Source: an uncultured bacterium | Lineage (GTDB): Bacteria; Bacillota; Clostridia; Oscillospirales; Acutalibacteraceae | Reading direction: 5' to 3' | DNA: 60,678 bases | Assembly: GCA_905215055.1 (NCBI GenBank) | Contig: CAJMOH010000012.1 | Location: 1 to 60,678, forward strand | In this document: positions 24,685-33,808 of the stretch, piece by piece | How the letters are laid out: every line of letters begins with the position of its first letter | Numbering within the stretch: the first letter of the stretch is position 1 | Position numbers and translations under genes: made by a program | Notes under the pieces: generated by a model | The model's database searches: none | Told to the model about the DNA's origin: nothing | What the model saw: the letters and a program-made list of their open reading frames with translations, nothing else

Positions 24685-26262
24685 ATGACAATTCTTTTGG
24701 TGGATGACGAGCGGGATATTTTGGAGGGAATGCTGGCGGGAATTGACTTTCAGCGTCTGGGGATTGAACAGGTGTTCACGGCGGAGAGCGTGGCGGAGGC
24801 AAAGACCATTTTGCGGGAGGAGCAGGTGGATCTCCTTTTGACAGATATTGAGATGCCGGGAGAAAGCGGCTTGGAGCTTTTGGAATGGCTGCGCCGGCAG
24901 GACATGCAGGTTGTCACCATGTTTTGTACAAGCTACGCCAATTTTGACTACGCGAAAAAAGCGGTGGAAATGCGCAGCTTTTATTACTATCTCAAGCCGA
25001 TTGCCTATGAGGAGCTGGAGACCCACCTGGCCGCCGCTGTGGAGGAGGTTCGAAAAAATCGCCATGTAACGGCCTATCAGCAGATGGGCGAGTATTGGCT
25101 GAAGGGTCAGAGAGAAAACAGGGCCGCGTTTTGGACCAACCTGCTCTCCTCGGTGACGCCTCTGGCCGAGGTGCTGACCCGCGGCGGAGAAAACGGGATT
25201 GCCTATGGGGAGGGGGACCGGTTTTCTCTTTGCCGGGTTCGGGTGATGGACAAAGAGCCTCAGGCGCTTCCCCAGTGGAAGGCGTATGGGTTTCACAATG
25301 TGGCGGAGGATCTGTTGGAGGAGCAGGGGCTGAGCCTGGAGGCCTTGATTCCGGAAAAGGACGGAAACTGGACGCTGGTTCTCCTGGAGGAAGGGGAGCG
25401 GTCCCGGACTCTCTTTGAAAAGGCGCTGCGGCTGCTGCATGGACAGGCGGAGAAGCTGTTTCATGTCAAGGTGAACGGGTATGTGTTCTACGGGATTTCC
25501 CTGGCGAAAACCCGAGCCGCTTACAGCCGGCTTTTGGAGGTGGACGCCCAGGATGTTTTGCGGGCGCAGCCCCTGGTGGACGCGGCGCTGTATCAAACGC
25601 CCCAGGCGGTATATTTCCCAGGGGAAATCCAGCGCTGGGCAGACTGGCTGGCGGTGGGGCAGACAGAGAGAATTATGGAGGAGGCCACCGCTCTTTTAAA
25701 GCGGCGCAGCGCAGAGAACTCCCTGACGCCGCAGGTGCTGCAAGCCTTTTTAACAGACGTGCAGCAAATGGTTTTTTCCGAGCTGGACCGAAGGGGAATT
25801 AACGCGCACACACTGTTTAACAGCGAGGACAACGGCCGGTTCCCGTCCTGGGCGCTGGATTCTGTGGACCGGTTTCAGTCGTATTTAAGCTATCTGCTTT
25901 GGCGGGGCGAGGAGCAAATGCACTTTGCCGCCCAGGGAGACACCGTGGTGGGACGGGTGAAAACGTATATCCAGGAGCATCTGAGCGAAGAGATCAACCG
26001 GGCTAACGTGGCAAAGGGCTTTTTTCTCAACCCAGATTATTTGGCCCGCCTCTTTAAAAAAGAGACAGGCCAAACACTGGGAAGCTATTTGCTGGAGCAG
26101 CGTATTTTAGAGGCGAAGAAGCTGCTGTGCCAGCCGGGGCTGCCGGTTGGCGAAATTGCCCAAAGAGTGGGGTATGACAATTACAGCTATTTTTCTCAGC
26201 TGTTTCACGAAAAGACCGGCATGAGTCCCAGCCAGTTTCGCAAGCGCTATGGCAGCCGGTAA
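24685..26262 (+). CDS. Response regulator with AraC-type DNA-binding domain (YesN-like), second locus
   Basis: The 525-residue product has the same architecture as the regulator at 11773-13347: receiver domain (ILLVDDERDI; acceptor aspartate in LLTDIEMPGESG near 55), a long middle region, and a C-terminal AraC-type pair of helix-turn-helix motifs (VGYDNYSYFSQLFHEKTGMSP). AGGAGGAGAGAC precedes the ATG. Its stop codon at 26260-26262 touches the stop codon of the convergent permease gene with no base between. Its probable partner kinase is at 29966, separated by the transporter genes, and its probable target is the binding-protein gene at 29703. Confidence 0.9.
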   Translation: MTILLVDDERDILEGMLAGIDFQRLGIEQVFTAESVAEAKTILREEQVDLLLTDIEMPGESGLELLEWLRRQDMQVVTMFCTSYANFDYAKKAVEMRSFYYYLKPIAYEELETHLAAAVEEVRKNRHVTAYQQMGEYWLKGQRENRAAFWTNLLSSVTPLAEVLTRGGENGIAYGEGDRFSLCRVRVMDKEPQALPQWKAYGFHNVAEDLLEEQGLSLEALIPEKDGNWTLVLLEEGERSRTLFEKALRLLHGQAEKLFHVKVNGYVFYGISLAKTRAAYSRLLEVDAQDVLRAQPLVDAALYQTPQAVYFPGEIQRWADWLAVGQTERIMEEATALLKRRSAENSLTPQVLQAFLTDVQQMVFSELDRRGINAHTLFNSEDNGRFPSWALDSVDRFQSYLSYLLWRGEEQMHFAAQGDTVVGRVKTYIQEHLSEEINRANVAKGFFLNPDYLARLFKKETGQTLGSYLLEQRILEAKKLLCQPGLPVGEIAQRVGYDNYSYFSQLFHEKTGMSPSQFRKRYGSR

Positions 26263-27150
26263 TCAGCCCTTGACGGCTCCCAGCATAATTCCATCGGCAA
26301 AGTATTTTTGCAGGAAGGGATAGAGAATTAAAATGGGAATCATGGCGACAAAGGCAATGGCCATGCGGATGGAAACCTGGGGCGTCTGCATCAGCGAGCC
26401 GGAGTTTGCCGAGGAATTCGCCAGCAGCGCCTGAATGTCCTGGACCATTCTGTTCAGCAGCGCCTGCACGCTGAGCATGCGCGAATCGGAGATATAATAC
26501 TGGGCGTTGGTCCAGTCGTTCCAATAGCCCAGGCCGGAGAACAGTCCCACCGTAACCAGAATGGGCTTGGACAGGGGAAGGGCGATTCGCATATAAATAT
26601 TGGGATAGCTGGCGCCGTCGATTTTGGCTGCCTCATACAGCTCATAGGGGATGCTGGTAGACATATAGGTGCGGATGAGAATGATATTAAAGGCCCCCAG
26701 CAGAAAGTTGGGCAGAATGTAGGCCCACAGCGTGTTCCGAATGCCAAACCAGCTTGTCCACATGATGTAGGCGGGCACCAGACCGCCGGAGAACAGCATG
26801 GTGAAGAATACGAAGAAGCTGAGCGTCCGCCGCCCGGGAAGGTTTTTCAGGGAAAGGGGAAACGCCATCAGCGTGGAGAGCAGCAGACATCCCGCGGTGC
26901 CTGCCACGGTTACGAGAATGGAAATTCCATAGGCCCGCATCAGGGTGGCGGAGTTGCTGATGATGTATTCATAGGCATAGAGGCTGAACTTCTCTGGAAA
27001 CAGAGAATAGCCGTTGACCACCAGGGTGTTTTCTTCTGTGATGGAGGACATAAACAGCAGCAGCAGGGGGAGAATCATAATCAGCGCCACCAGGATCAGG
27101 ACGACATTGATCGCTGCCTGATAGACCTTTTGACCTTTGGAGAGAATCAT
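26263..27150 (-). CDS. Carbohydrate ABC transporter permease (LplC-like), second locus
   Basis: The 295-residue permease of the MalG/LplC type has six membrane segments, the EAA loop EAAKIDGASYPNIYMRIALP (about 169-188) and the C-terminus YPFLQKYFADGIMLGAVKG. It pairs with the permease at 27171. AAAGGAGGCACAC precedes the start on the minus strand. There is no space for a terminator between its stop and that of the convergent regulator gene, so the two mRNAs probably overlap. Confidence 0.9.
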   Translation of the reverse strand: MILSKGQKVYQAAINVVLILVALIMILPLLLLFMSSITEENTLVVNGYSLFPEKFSLYAYEYIISNSATLMRAYGISILVTVAGTAGCLLLSTLMAFPLSLKNLPGRRTLSFFVFFTMLFSGGLVPAYIMWTSWFGIRNTLWAYILPNFLLGAFNIILIRTYMSTSIPYELYEAAKIDGASYPNIYMRIALPLSKPILVTVGLFSGLGYWNDWTNAQYYISDSRMLSVQALLNRMVQDIQALLANSSANSGSLMQTPQVSIRMAIAFVAMIPILILYPFLQKYFADGIMLGAVKG

Positions 27151-27170
27151 AAAGCGTGTGCCTCCTTTTC

Positions 27171-28088
27171 TTAGAAAATGGCGTTTTCGGCGCTGACCTT
27201 CCGCACAATCAGGTTGGTGGTCATTACCAGCACAAATCCAACCACAGACTGGAATACGCTGGCCGCGGCAGATCTGCCGATTCCGCCGGCGGACATAAGA
27301 GCGCGGTACACATAGGTGTCAATGGTCTGCGTAACCGGGAAAAGCGATCCGGAGTTTTGGGGAACCTGATAGAACAGGCCAAAGTCGGAGAAAAAGATCT
27401 TGCCCACGCTGAGAATCAGCAGGGTAACGGCGGCGGGGATCAGGAAGGGCAGCGTGATGTGGGTAATCTGCTGCCACTTGCTGGCGCCGTCCAGGGCAGC
27501 GGCTTCAAACAGGGAGCTGTCAATGCCGGCAATGGCCGCCACATAGATCAGGGTTCCATAGCCCACGCCCTTCCACAGATTGGTCAGGGTGAGGATGACA
27601 GGCCAATATTTGGGCGTGCTGTACCAGGAGACAGGTTCTTTTCCCAGCAGGGGGAGAATGGTGTTGTTCAGCATGCCGTTTTCCTGGCTGAGCAGGGCAA
27701 ACACAATGTAGCTGACCACCACAATGGAAATCAGGAAGGGCAGCAGCAGCGAGCTTTGATACAGAGTCCGCAGGCGCTTTGCCTTTACATCGGACAAAAT
27801 GATAGCCAGCAAAATGCCCGCTGCATTGTTGACCAGGATAAAGGCAATGTTGTACAGCAGCGTGTTGCGAAGAATGATAAAGGCGTCGCTGGTGCCAAAG
27901 AGAAACTCAAAGTTTTCCAGCCCGACCCAGGGGCTGCCGAACATGCCGTCGTTGACGTTATACTGCTTAAAAGCCACCACAATTCCCGCCATGGGGATGT
28001 AGTTGTTGATAATCAGATAGGCAATGCCGGGCAGCATCATCACATACAGCGGCAAAAACGGGAGCAGCTTGCGCGCTTTCTTTTTCAC
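27171..28088 (-). CDS. Sugar ABC transporter permease (LplB-like), second locus
   Basis: The 305-residue membrane protein resembles the permease at 16946-17863 in order and length: LYVMMLPGIAYLIINNYIPM near the N-terminus and the EAA loop EAAALDGASKWQQITHITLP (about 196-215). It forms the channel with the downstream LplC-like permease. The start is GTG at 28088, behind GGAGGTGGAATAG on the minus strand. It is the second gene of the minus-strand transporter operon. Confidence 0.9.
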   Translation of the reverse strand: MKKKARKLLPFLPLYVMMLPGIAYLIINNYIPMAGIVVAFKQYNVNDGMFGSPWVGLENFEFLFGTSDAFIILRNTLLYNIAFILVNNAAGILLAIILSDVKAKRLRTLYQSSLLLPFLISIVVVSYIVFALLSQENGMLNNTILPLLGKEPVSWYSTPKYWPVILTLTNLWKGVGYGTLIYVAAIAGIDSSLFEAAALDGASKWQQITHITLPFLIPAAVTLLILSVGKIFFSDFGLFYQVPQNSGSLFPVTQTIDTYVYRALMSAGGIGRSAAASVFQSVVGFVLVMTTNLIVRKVSAENAIF

Positions 28089-28112
28089 TTTCTATTCCAC
28101 CTCCGAGAAATA

Positions 28113-28148
28113 AGGTGCCGGCGGCCTTTTCAGACTGCCGGCACTGCG
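28113..28148 (-). other. Hairpin between binding-protein and permease genes, second locus
   Basis: GTGCCGGC and GCCGGCAC form an eight-base stem just after the binding-protein stop. The following minus-strand sequence is only moderately T-rich. It occupies the same place as the intercistronic terminator at 16886 and may stabilise the upstream mRNA or attenuate transcription. Confidence 0.5.
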
Positions 28149-28152
28149 GTTT

Positions 28153-29703
28153 TTATTGCTCGGCAAGCCAGGCGTCCAGCTGTTCCTGCTTGGCCTGCAT
28201 CACTTCTTCCAGACCTGCGGCGTATAGCTCGTCGTTAAAGGCTTTCAAAATGGCGTCAATGTCCTCCACAACGCCGAATGCCAGGTCTTTTTCGTATTTA
28301 TCCTCTACTGCGGTTAACTGTGTAATCTCTGTTGTGACATCAGTGGGGTCAAAATTAAAACCAAGGCCCTTCGAAGCAATTGCGTTGGCATGGAACTCAT
28401 CATACTGTTCTTTGATGTTGCTGGGGTTGCCATCCCATACATGGCCAGCAAACTGATTGGGATACAGCCAGCCCATGTCCTGGTGATAGCCCACGTTGGT
28501 GGCATCTACACCTTCTGGATACCCGGCGGTGCCATCTTCCAGCTGAATCCAATCCTCGCCTTCAATGCCCCAGTTGATCAAATCCTCAAATTCGCCGTTG
28601 GAGTAGGTCCAGTTCAGAAATTCCACAGCCTTGGCAGGGTCTTTTGAGGCGTTTGCTACGGCCCAAATGCTCATGCCGGTGGAGACACGCATGGTTTCTC
28701 CCAGAGGAATGATTTCTACTTCATAGCCAGTTTGCGCCAATTTTTCCTGTTTGGTGTTGGGCTTGTAGGGAATCAAAAAGGAAAAGGTATTTCCCGCCTT
28801 CATCTTCACTTCGCCGGAATCGGTATTAACGGCTATGTCCTGAGAAGCGTAACCCAAATCGTACCACTCTTTTTGAATGAGACAAAACTGACGATATAAA
28901 TCGGACTCATAGAAATTTGTAATGGTTGTGTCTTGTCCATAGTTTGCCAAAACACCAAAGTTGTTGCCCAGCCCATCTACATAAGAAGCCGGCATCTGGG
29001 AGCCAAGCGCTCCCGTTCCGTCAAACATGGTCATGTTGGGATAAGCAGCTTGGACGGTGGCAAAGAGATTGAGAATTTCGTCAAAGGAGCTCAAATCATC
29101 TGTGGTGACATGGAAATCATCCACGGAAAAGCCCAGTTCGTCAAAAATATCTTTGCGGACAATCAAGCTGGCCGGCATGGCTTGTTCTTTTACATTCGGG
29201 AAGCCAGTTAAAAAGTCTCCTATATATCCCACATCTATCATGTCCTCTCCAACGGCGGCTACAATGTCTGGAACGCTGTCCTTATATGGAGAGAGATCAA
29301 CAATATATTGGGAGGCAATATACGTTGGGCCAACGCCAGGAGAAAGAGAAAAGACATCAAGAGCTTCGTTAGCCGCCAGCATCATGGGAAGCTGGGTAGT
29401 GAATTCACTGAATGTCAAAGGAATGAGATTGACTTTCATGTTGATTTCCTTGAGAGCCAATTCATTAACAGCTTCACGAACCTTGTCCATGTTGGAACCC
29501 GCGGAAGCAACTACATAGACAAAGTTTACCTCATAGGGTGCCTCGTTGGTGCTGCCGGTTTCCGCTTGGCTGGCCGAGCTTTCGCTTGTTGCTCCTTCGC
29601 CGGAGGAGCTGCCTCCAGAGCTGCCGGCTCCGCCTCCGGAACAGCCAGCGAAGGCGGACAGGCACAGGGCCAGCGCGAGACACAGGGCGATGATTTTTTT
29701 CAT
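28153..29703 (-). CDS. Sugar ABC transporter substrate-binding lipoprotein, second locus
   Basis: The 516-residue product has a lipoprotein signal (MKKIIALCLALALCLSAFAG, lipobox AFAGC with Cys21) and a Ser/Gly/Glu-rich spacer before a type I solute-binding fold. It shares the overall layout of the binding protein at 15293, including the NWGIEGEDWIQL segment (about 380-391), but is clearly divergent, so the two loci probably take up different oligosaccharides. AGAAAGGAAGG precedes the start on the minus strand. It is the first gene of a minus-strand operon with two permeases and is divergent from the sensor kinase at 29966. Confidence 0.88.
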   Translation of the reverse strand: MKKIIALCLALALCLSAFAGCSGGGAGSSGGSSSGEGATSESSASQAETGSTNEAPYEVNFVYVVASAGSNMDKVREAVNELALKEINMKVNLIPLTFSEFTTQLPMMLAANEALDVFSLSPGVGPTYIASQYIVDLSPYKDSVPDIVAAVGEDMIDVGYIGDFLTGFPNVKEQAMPASLIVRKDIFDELGFSVDDFHVTTDDLSSFDEILNLFATVQAAYPNMTMFDGTGALGSQMPASYVDGLGNNFGVLANYGQDTTITNFYESDLYRQFCLIQKEWYDLGYASQDIAVNTDSGEVKMKAGNTFSFLIPYKPNTKQEKLAQTGYEVEIIPLGETMRVSTGMSIWAVANASKDPAKAVEFLNWTYSNGEFEDLINWGIEGEDWIQLEDGTAGYPEGVDATNVGYHQDMGWLYPNQFAGHVWDGNPSNIKEQYDEFHANAIASKGLGFNFDPTDVTTEITQLTAVEDKYEKDLAFGVVEDIDAILKAFNDELYAAGLEEVMQAKQEQLDAWLAEQ

Positions 29704-29772
29704 GGTTTTCCTTCCTTTCTAAAAAGAAGTGGTGTGCTCCCCCAAAAGGGAACGAGGATGTTCTGTGTTTAC

Positions 29773-29805
29773 AGAATACCGAAAATTCAGCGGTAAAACT
29801 ATCAA
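29773..29805 (-). promoter_or_regulatory. Probable promoter of the second transporter operon
   Basis: On the minus strand TATTCT (29773-29778) lies 70 bases before the lipoprotein start. The only -35-like box, TTGATA, is 21 bases away, the same unusual arrangement as at 15221-15253. An activator-dependent promoter is inferred. Confidence 0.4.
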
Positions 29806-29965
29806 AAAATCGGAGGCTAACTTTGGATATTCAGACTTTATGACGAAAGGCAATTTACTTTTGGGGGGAGTTTCATTACAATAGGAAAGTAAAAAAATGA
29901 GAGTACAGCAGAGAAGAGATGCGAAAAAATGAGACAGAAGTCCTGGATGAAGGGATGGTGCTTCG

Positions 29966-31621
29966 ATGGGCAAGCAGAGGTTTTCCTATTCGCTGCGAAA
30001 AATACTGGCGGTGATGCTGGCAATACTTGTTCCCGTGGCTGTGGGCGGCATTTTTTTGATTTTGTACTCAGTTCGGGATATGGAGAGCCAGCAGCGCGCG
30101 GCCTTGCAGGCCTCTGTCGAGGCACAGGCTTTTCAGGCCGATACAGAGCTGGAGCGGATGAACAGCTATATCATAGACCTGCTTTTGAACGATCTCTATG
30201 TGGAGCAGCTCCGCCAGGCGGAAACGGTAAACGCCCGCAATGTGGCCGCCCGAAAGCTGATCTCCCAGTTTGAATATGACGACGTGGTGTGGGACACTGT
30301 GTGCAGCTATGCCTTTTTTGTCCCAAGCCGCAATTTGGTGTTTTCCCGCTATAACGATATGTTTCCCTATGAGGATAACCTGGACCTGCGCTCCCGGTTT
30401 CAAGAGCTGATCGGCAGCGGAACCCTGGAATTTCCAGGCCTGCCGTGGAGAAGCGTGCTGGTGGGCGAAACTCCCTATTTGTACCAGGTATACCATGTGG
30501 AGGGAGTGTATCTGGCGGCGTGGGTTTCCTGCGACGCCCTGTTCTCGGAAATAAAGACGAACAGCCTGTCTCCCAAGGGGGAGATTTTCTATCTGCTGCC
30601 TGGAACAGACGCGGGCCTTCCCGAGCAGGTGACAGACGCGGTTTTTCGCATGGAGTTTTCCCCGTCCTATATGGACATAGAGCTGCTTGTCACCGATGAG
30701 CCCTATTTGGAGTGGGGAAGCTTTTCGCTGATTGTGTGCTTTTTGATTTTTATCCTGCTAGTGGTTCTGTCCGTCACCGTGTACACACTGTGCTACTATC
30801 ACAGGCATATTCAACAGCCTCTGGAAAGCTTTATCCGCCATGTGGATGAGTATGCGGCTCGCCGCCAAACCGCAAGGCGGGCTGGCTTTCAAGAGCTGAA
30901 CGACGCGGTGGAGGCGTTTGACGGCTTGTCGCGGCAAATTGAAAAGCTGAGAATTGACCTGTATGAAGAGAAGCTGGCGGTTGCTCAAACCGAGATGGAA
31001 TATTATCAGCTTCAGATTAAGCCCCACTTTTTTGTCAACTGCTTCTCTCTTATTCACGCCATGGCCCAAAAGCAGGAGTACCAGAGAATTCAGTCCTTCT
31101 GCATTAAGCTTTCCAACTATGTGCGCTATCTGTTTTCCAAAAGCCTCAGTCTGGTGCCGCTGAAGCAAGAGCTTTCCATGGTGCAGGAATTTCTGGATAT
31201 TCAGCGTATCCGCCACCGGGTGGACTCCCAGCTGGAAGAGGCGGTGGACGGCGAGGCGGAAAAGCTGTGTATTCCACCCCTTTCCCTGCTTACCTTTGTG
31301 GAGAACGCGGTGAAGCACGGCGGCGTCAAGAGCATTGTCATTCAGATCAAGGTGGAGCTGATCCGCCAAAACGGCGGCAAACGGCTTCGCCTGTCCGTGC
31401 AGGATACCGGCGTGGGATTTCCCCCCGAGATACTGGAGGCCGCCAATTCCTCTCATTTGGGGCAGGATAAGGGCCATCTGGGAATCTGCAATATACAAAA
31501 GCGGCTGCAGCTGCTGTATGGCGAGAATTACCGCCTTTCCTTTTCCAACAACGAGCTGGGCGGTCTGGTGGAGTTGGAGTTTCCCGCGGGGAACTCGGTA
31601 AAAATGTCTGGATTTGAATAA
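29966..31621 (+). CDS. Sensor histidine kinase (YesM-like), second locus
   Basis: The 551-residue product has a membrane segment at about 12-34, an extracytoplasmic domain, a second membrane segment (about 253-276), a HAMP-like linker and a kinase core with QIKPHFFVNCFSLIHAMAQ (about 350-368). FVENAVKHGG and QDTGVGF are its ATP-binding motifs. It should phosphorylate the regulator at 24685. The ATG at 29966 has a weak ribosome site (AAGGGATGG). Unlike locus one, kinase and regulator genes are not adjacent; the transporter operon lies between them. Confidence 0.88.
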   Translation: MGKQRFSYSLRKILAVMLAILVPVAVGGIFLILYSVRDMESQQRAALQASVEAQAFQADTELERMNSYIIDLLLNDLYVEQLRQAETVNARNVAARKLISQFEYDDVVWDTVCSYAFFVPSRNLVFSRYNDMFPYEDNLDLRSRFQELIGSGTLEFPGLPWRSVLVGETPYLYQVYHVEGVYLAAWVSCDALFSEIKTNSLSPKGEIFYLLPGTDAGLPEQVTDAVFRMEFSPSYMDIELLVTDEPYLEWGSFSLIVCFLIFILLVVLSVTVYTLCYYHRHIQQPLESFIRHVDEYAARRQTARRAGFQELNDAVEAFDGLSRQIEKLRIDLYEEKLAVAQTEMEYYQLQIKPHFFVNCFSLIHAMAQKQEYQRIQSFCIKLSNYVRYLFSKSLSLVPLKQELSMVQEFLDIQRIRHRVDSQLEEAVDGEAEKLCIPPLSLLTFVENAVKHGGVKSIVIQIKVELIRQNGGKRLRLSVQDTGVGFPPEILEAANSSHLGQDKGHLGICNIQKRLQLLYGENYRLSFSNNELGGLVELEFPAGNSVKMSGFE

Positions 31622-31716
31622 ATCTATCCCCTTTTTTTATATCTTTTAGAGGCCACCCTTGGTATGATACAGATGTAAGATCGCAGAAAACGCCTGAAAG
31701 GAAAGGAAGGTCAATT

Positions 31717-32529
31717 ATGGGAAAGTTTCAGTGCAATTTTATCAGCTATGCTCTAAAGCGCACCGTGGACATTACGGTGGTTGTGCCCACCCCCACCTTG
31801 ACGGACGGGTTTACCCTGGAAATGGACCCCGGCGCCCCCATCAGCCACAAGCCCCGGCACAAATATCCGGTGCTGTATCTGCTGCACGGCATGGGCAATA
31901 ACCACGCCACCTGGACGGGCTATACCAATGTGGAGATGTACGCCGAGGAGCAGAATATCATTGTAGTGATGTTCTCGGCGGAAAACAAGAGCTATATCAA
32001 CTCTCCGGGAATCAACGGTATGCTCCAGGACAAATTTTTCGATTTTCTTCACAAGGAGCTGCCGGACTTTGTCGGCGGCATGTTCCCAGCCCTTACAGAG
32101 CCGGAGCACACCTATATCGCGGGACTTTCCATGGGCGGATACGGCACGCTGGTTCACGGATTCAGCAGCCCCGAGCAGTACCGGGCCATGGGCGTGTTCT
32201 CCGTGGGAGGGTCTCTGCCGCCACAGAAGGATGAAAACGGCAACGACATTCCCCAGGATCCCCGCTGGCAGCCGATGGTGCTGGCGGAAAAAATCCACGA
32301 GGAGGGCCGGCAGTTCCCCAAGATGTACATTGCCTGCGGAGAGGCGGACCCCCTCTATCCCAGCGCGGTGGAGCTTCAGGAGAAGATGAAGGACCTGGGC
32401 GCCGATGTAACCTGGGTGTCCCGTCCGGGATATGCCCATGAATGGCGCCTGTGGGACGAGCAGGTGGAAGCCTTTTTAAACTGGATTCCCCGCACGGACT
32501 TTTACGCGGGAAGCAAACGGCGCATTTAA
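31717..32529 (+). CDS. Esterase, alpha/beta hydrolase fold (esterase D/feruloyl esterase-like)
   Basis: The 270-residue product belongs to the esterase D family: VLYLLHGMGNNHATW (about 49-63) is the oxyanion-side loop and AGLSMGGYGT (about 134-143) holds the nucleophile serine. The acid and histidine are in ACGEADPLYP and YAHEW. No signal peptide is present, so it should act on imported substrates, probably removing acetyl or aryl ester groups. AAAGGAAAGGAAGG precedes the ATG, and a TATGAT box lies at 31663-31668. It is the first of three neighbouring esterase genes. Confidence 0.83.
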   Translation: MGKFQCNFISYALKRTVDITVVVPTPTLTDGFTLEMDPGAPISHKPRHKYPVLYLLHGMGNNHATWTGYTNVEMYAEEQNIIVVMFSAENKSYINSPGINGMLQDKFFDFLHKELPDFVGGMFPALTEPEHTYIAGLSMGGYGTLVHGFSSPEQYRAMGVFSVGGSLPPQKDENGNDIPQDPRWQPMVLAEKIHEEGRQFPKMYIACGEADPLYPSAVELQEKMKDLGADVTWVSRPGYAHEWRLWDEQVEAFLNWIPRTDFYAGSKRRI

Positions 32530-32605
32530 GCCGGCCGCACAGCTCTGAACAGAGCGTGAGCGATTTCCGATCCTTGCGGATTGAGAGCCATTTTTTGAGG
32601 GAGCA

Positions 32606-32634
32606 TTGCTCTGACGGCGGGGATTTGCTATGAT
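32606..32634 (+). promoter_or_regulatory. Promoter of the second esterase gene
   Basis: TTGCTC and TATGAT are 17 bases apart, just upstream of the gene starting near 32681. Confidence 0.5.
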
Positions 32635-32680
32635 TAAAAAAAGAATCAATCCTGAAGAGTGAGAGGAGATGTGTTCTGTC

Positions 32681-33727
32681 TTGAAGGTCAAAGCGTACAT
32701 AAGAGTGGAAAACATTGGCTGGACCCCCCTGTATTTCCAGGTGGAGGGGGACTTTCCGCAGCTGTCTGAGAAGGACTTCTCCTGCCGGATTCAGCAGAGA
32801 GGAAATTGGGTGGACAAGGCTGTGGTCAAGGTGGAGACTGTCCCCGGCGGCATCCGCGTGTATCCAGAGAAATTTTCTTACAGCTGTCCCTTTGTCATAG
32901 AGGGAAAGGCCGATGGCCTGCGGTTTTCCAAGGACCAGGTTAACCAGACAGAGGTGGAGGGGCTGGACCGCTTTGAGGCTTTGGAGAAGGAGGGCGTGAT
33001 CTACCGGCTGTACCGTCCCCGGGAAGCCGGCGCCCGTCCCCTGATTTTGTTTCTCCACGGCGGCGGGGAAAGCGGCAGCGACAATCTGATGCAGATGGTG
33101 GGTACAGTGGGGGCCATTCGCCTGGCAGAGCTTTACCCAGACATGTATGTGATGGCGCCCCAGGCCCCTGCCGGGAAAATCCCCATTGGACTGCCAAGCG
33201 GTCAGACCTTCGCGGGGTCGGTTCAGGACCCGGATACTGGCTGGAACCGGAGTTATTTAGCGGCCGTGTGCGACCGCATTCGAGAGCTGATTGCGGCCGG
33301 GCAGGTGGACGCCAAACGAATCTATGTGACGGGAATGTCCATGGGAGGAGGCGGCACCCTGCGGATGCTGTCTGTGGGCAGCGGCCTGTTCGCGGCGGCG
33401 GTGCCTATCTGCCCCACCATGACGCCGGAAACCTATCACATTCTGTCCAGCCTGACGGACACGAAAATCTGGGTGTCGGCCGCCTATGTGGACCACACCA
33501 TTTACAGGCACAAGTACATTGTGGACGGCATCTTGGCGTTAAGGGACGCGGGCAACCAGGACGCGCGCCTGACCATCTTCTCCCCGGAGGAGCTGGCCGC
33601 CTATGGCCTGGGAACCGATCCGGGACAGTCTCTGGAGCAGAAGTTTGGTGAAAACCACGCCTGCTGGATGCTGGTATACAGCGGCGAGCATGGGATTTTG
33701 GACTGGATGGTAAGCCAGCATCTGTAA
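32681..33727 (+). CDS. Alpha/beta hydrolase, prolyl oligopeptidase/PHB depolymerase-like esterase
   Basis: The 348-residue product has an N-terminal beta-rich domain (about 1-95) and a C-terminal hydrolase domain. FLHGGGESGSDN (about 122-133) is the oxyanion loop, VTGMSMGGGGTLR (about 215-227) the nucleophile elbow, and GENHACW the likely histidine. It resembles predicted esterases or peptidases that work on plant polysaccharide esters. AGGAG at 32664-32668 sits 12 bases before the TTG at 32681 but directly against an ATG at 32669, so I prefer the TTG start; the ATG remains possible. It has no signal peptide. Confidence 0.78.
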   Translation: MKVKAYIRVENIGWTPLYFQVEGDFPQLSEKDFSCRIQQRGNWVDKAVVKVETVPGGIRVYPEKFSYSCPFVIEGKADGLRFSKDQVNQTEVEGLDRFEALEKEGVIYRLYRPREAGARPLILFLHGGGESGSDNLMQMVGTVGAIRLAELYPDMYVMAPQAPAGKIPIGLPSGQTFAGSVQDPDTGWNRSYLAAVCDRIRELIAAGQVDAKRIYVTGMSMGGGGTLRMLSVGSGLFAAAVPICPTMTPETYHILSSLTDTKIWVSAAYVDHTIYRHKYIVDGILALRDAGNQDARLTIFSPEELAAYGLGTDPGQSLEQKFGENHACWMLVYSGEHGILDWMVSQHL

Positions 33728-33770
33728 GAGGCCAGACCCTTTATAAAGCTGATAGGAAGGAAAGGAGTGT

Positions 33771-33803
33771 ATGGGCGCCAAGCAGAGCGCGGCCCATAGA
33801 TAA
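33771..33803 (+). other. Ten-codon leader reading frame upstream of the carboxylesterase
   Basis: ATG GGC GCC AAG CAG AGC GCG GCC CAT AGA TAA follows a strong ribosome site (GGAAAGGAGTGT). Its stop lies five bases before the carboxylesterase ATG at 33809, which has no ribosome site of its own. Reinitiation after this mini-gene is the likely way the esterase is translated. Confidence 0.5.
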
Positions 33804-33808
33804 CGATT

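Noticed and set aside
29704..29965. Copies of the GTCGG-N6-AACA operator in front of the second transporter
   Set aside because: The motif is absent there; only scattered AAAGT words occur at non-phased spacings (15 and 22), too weak to call.
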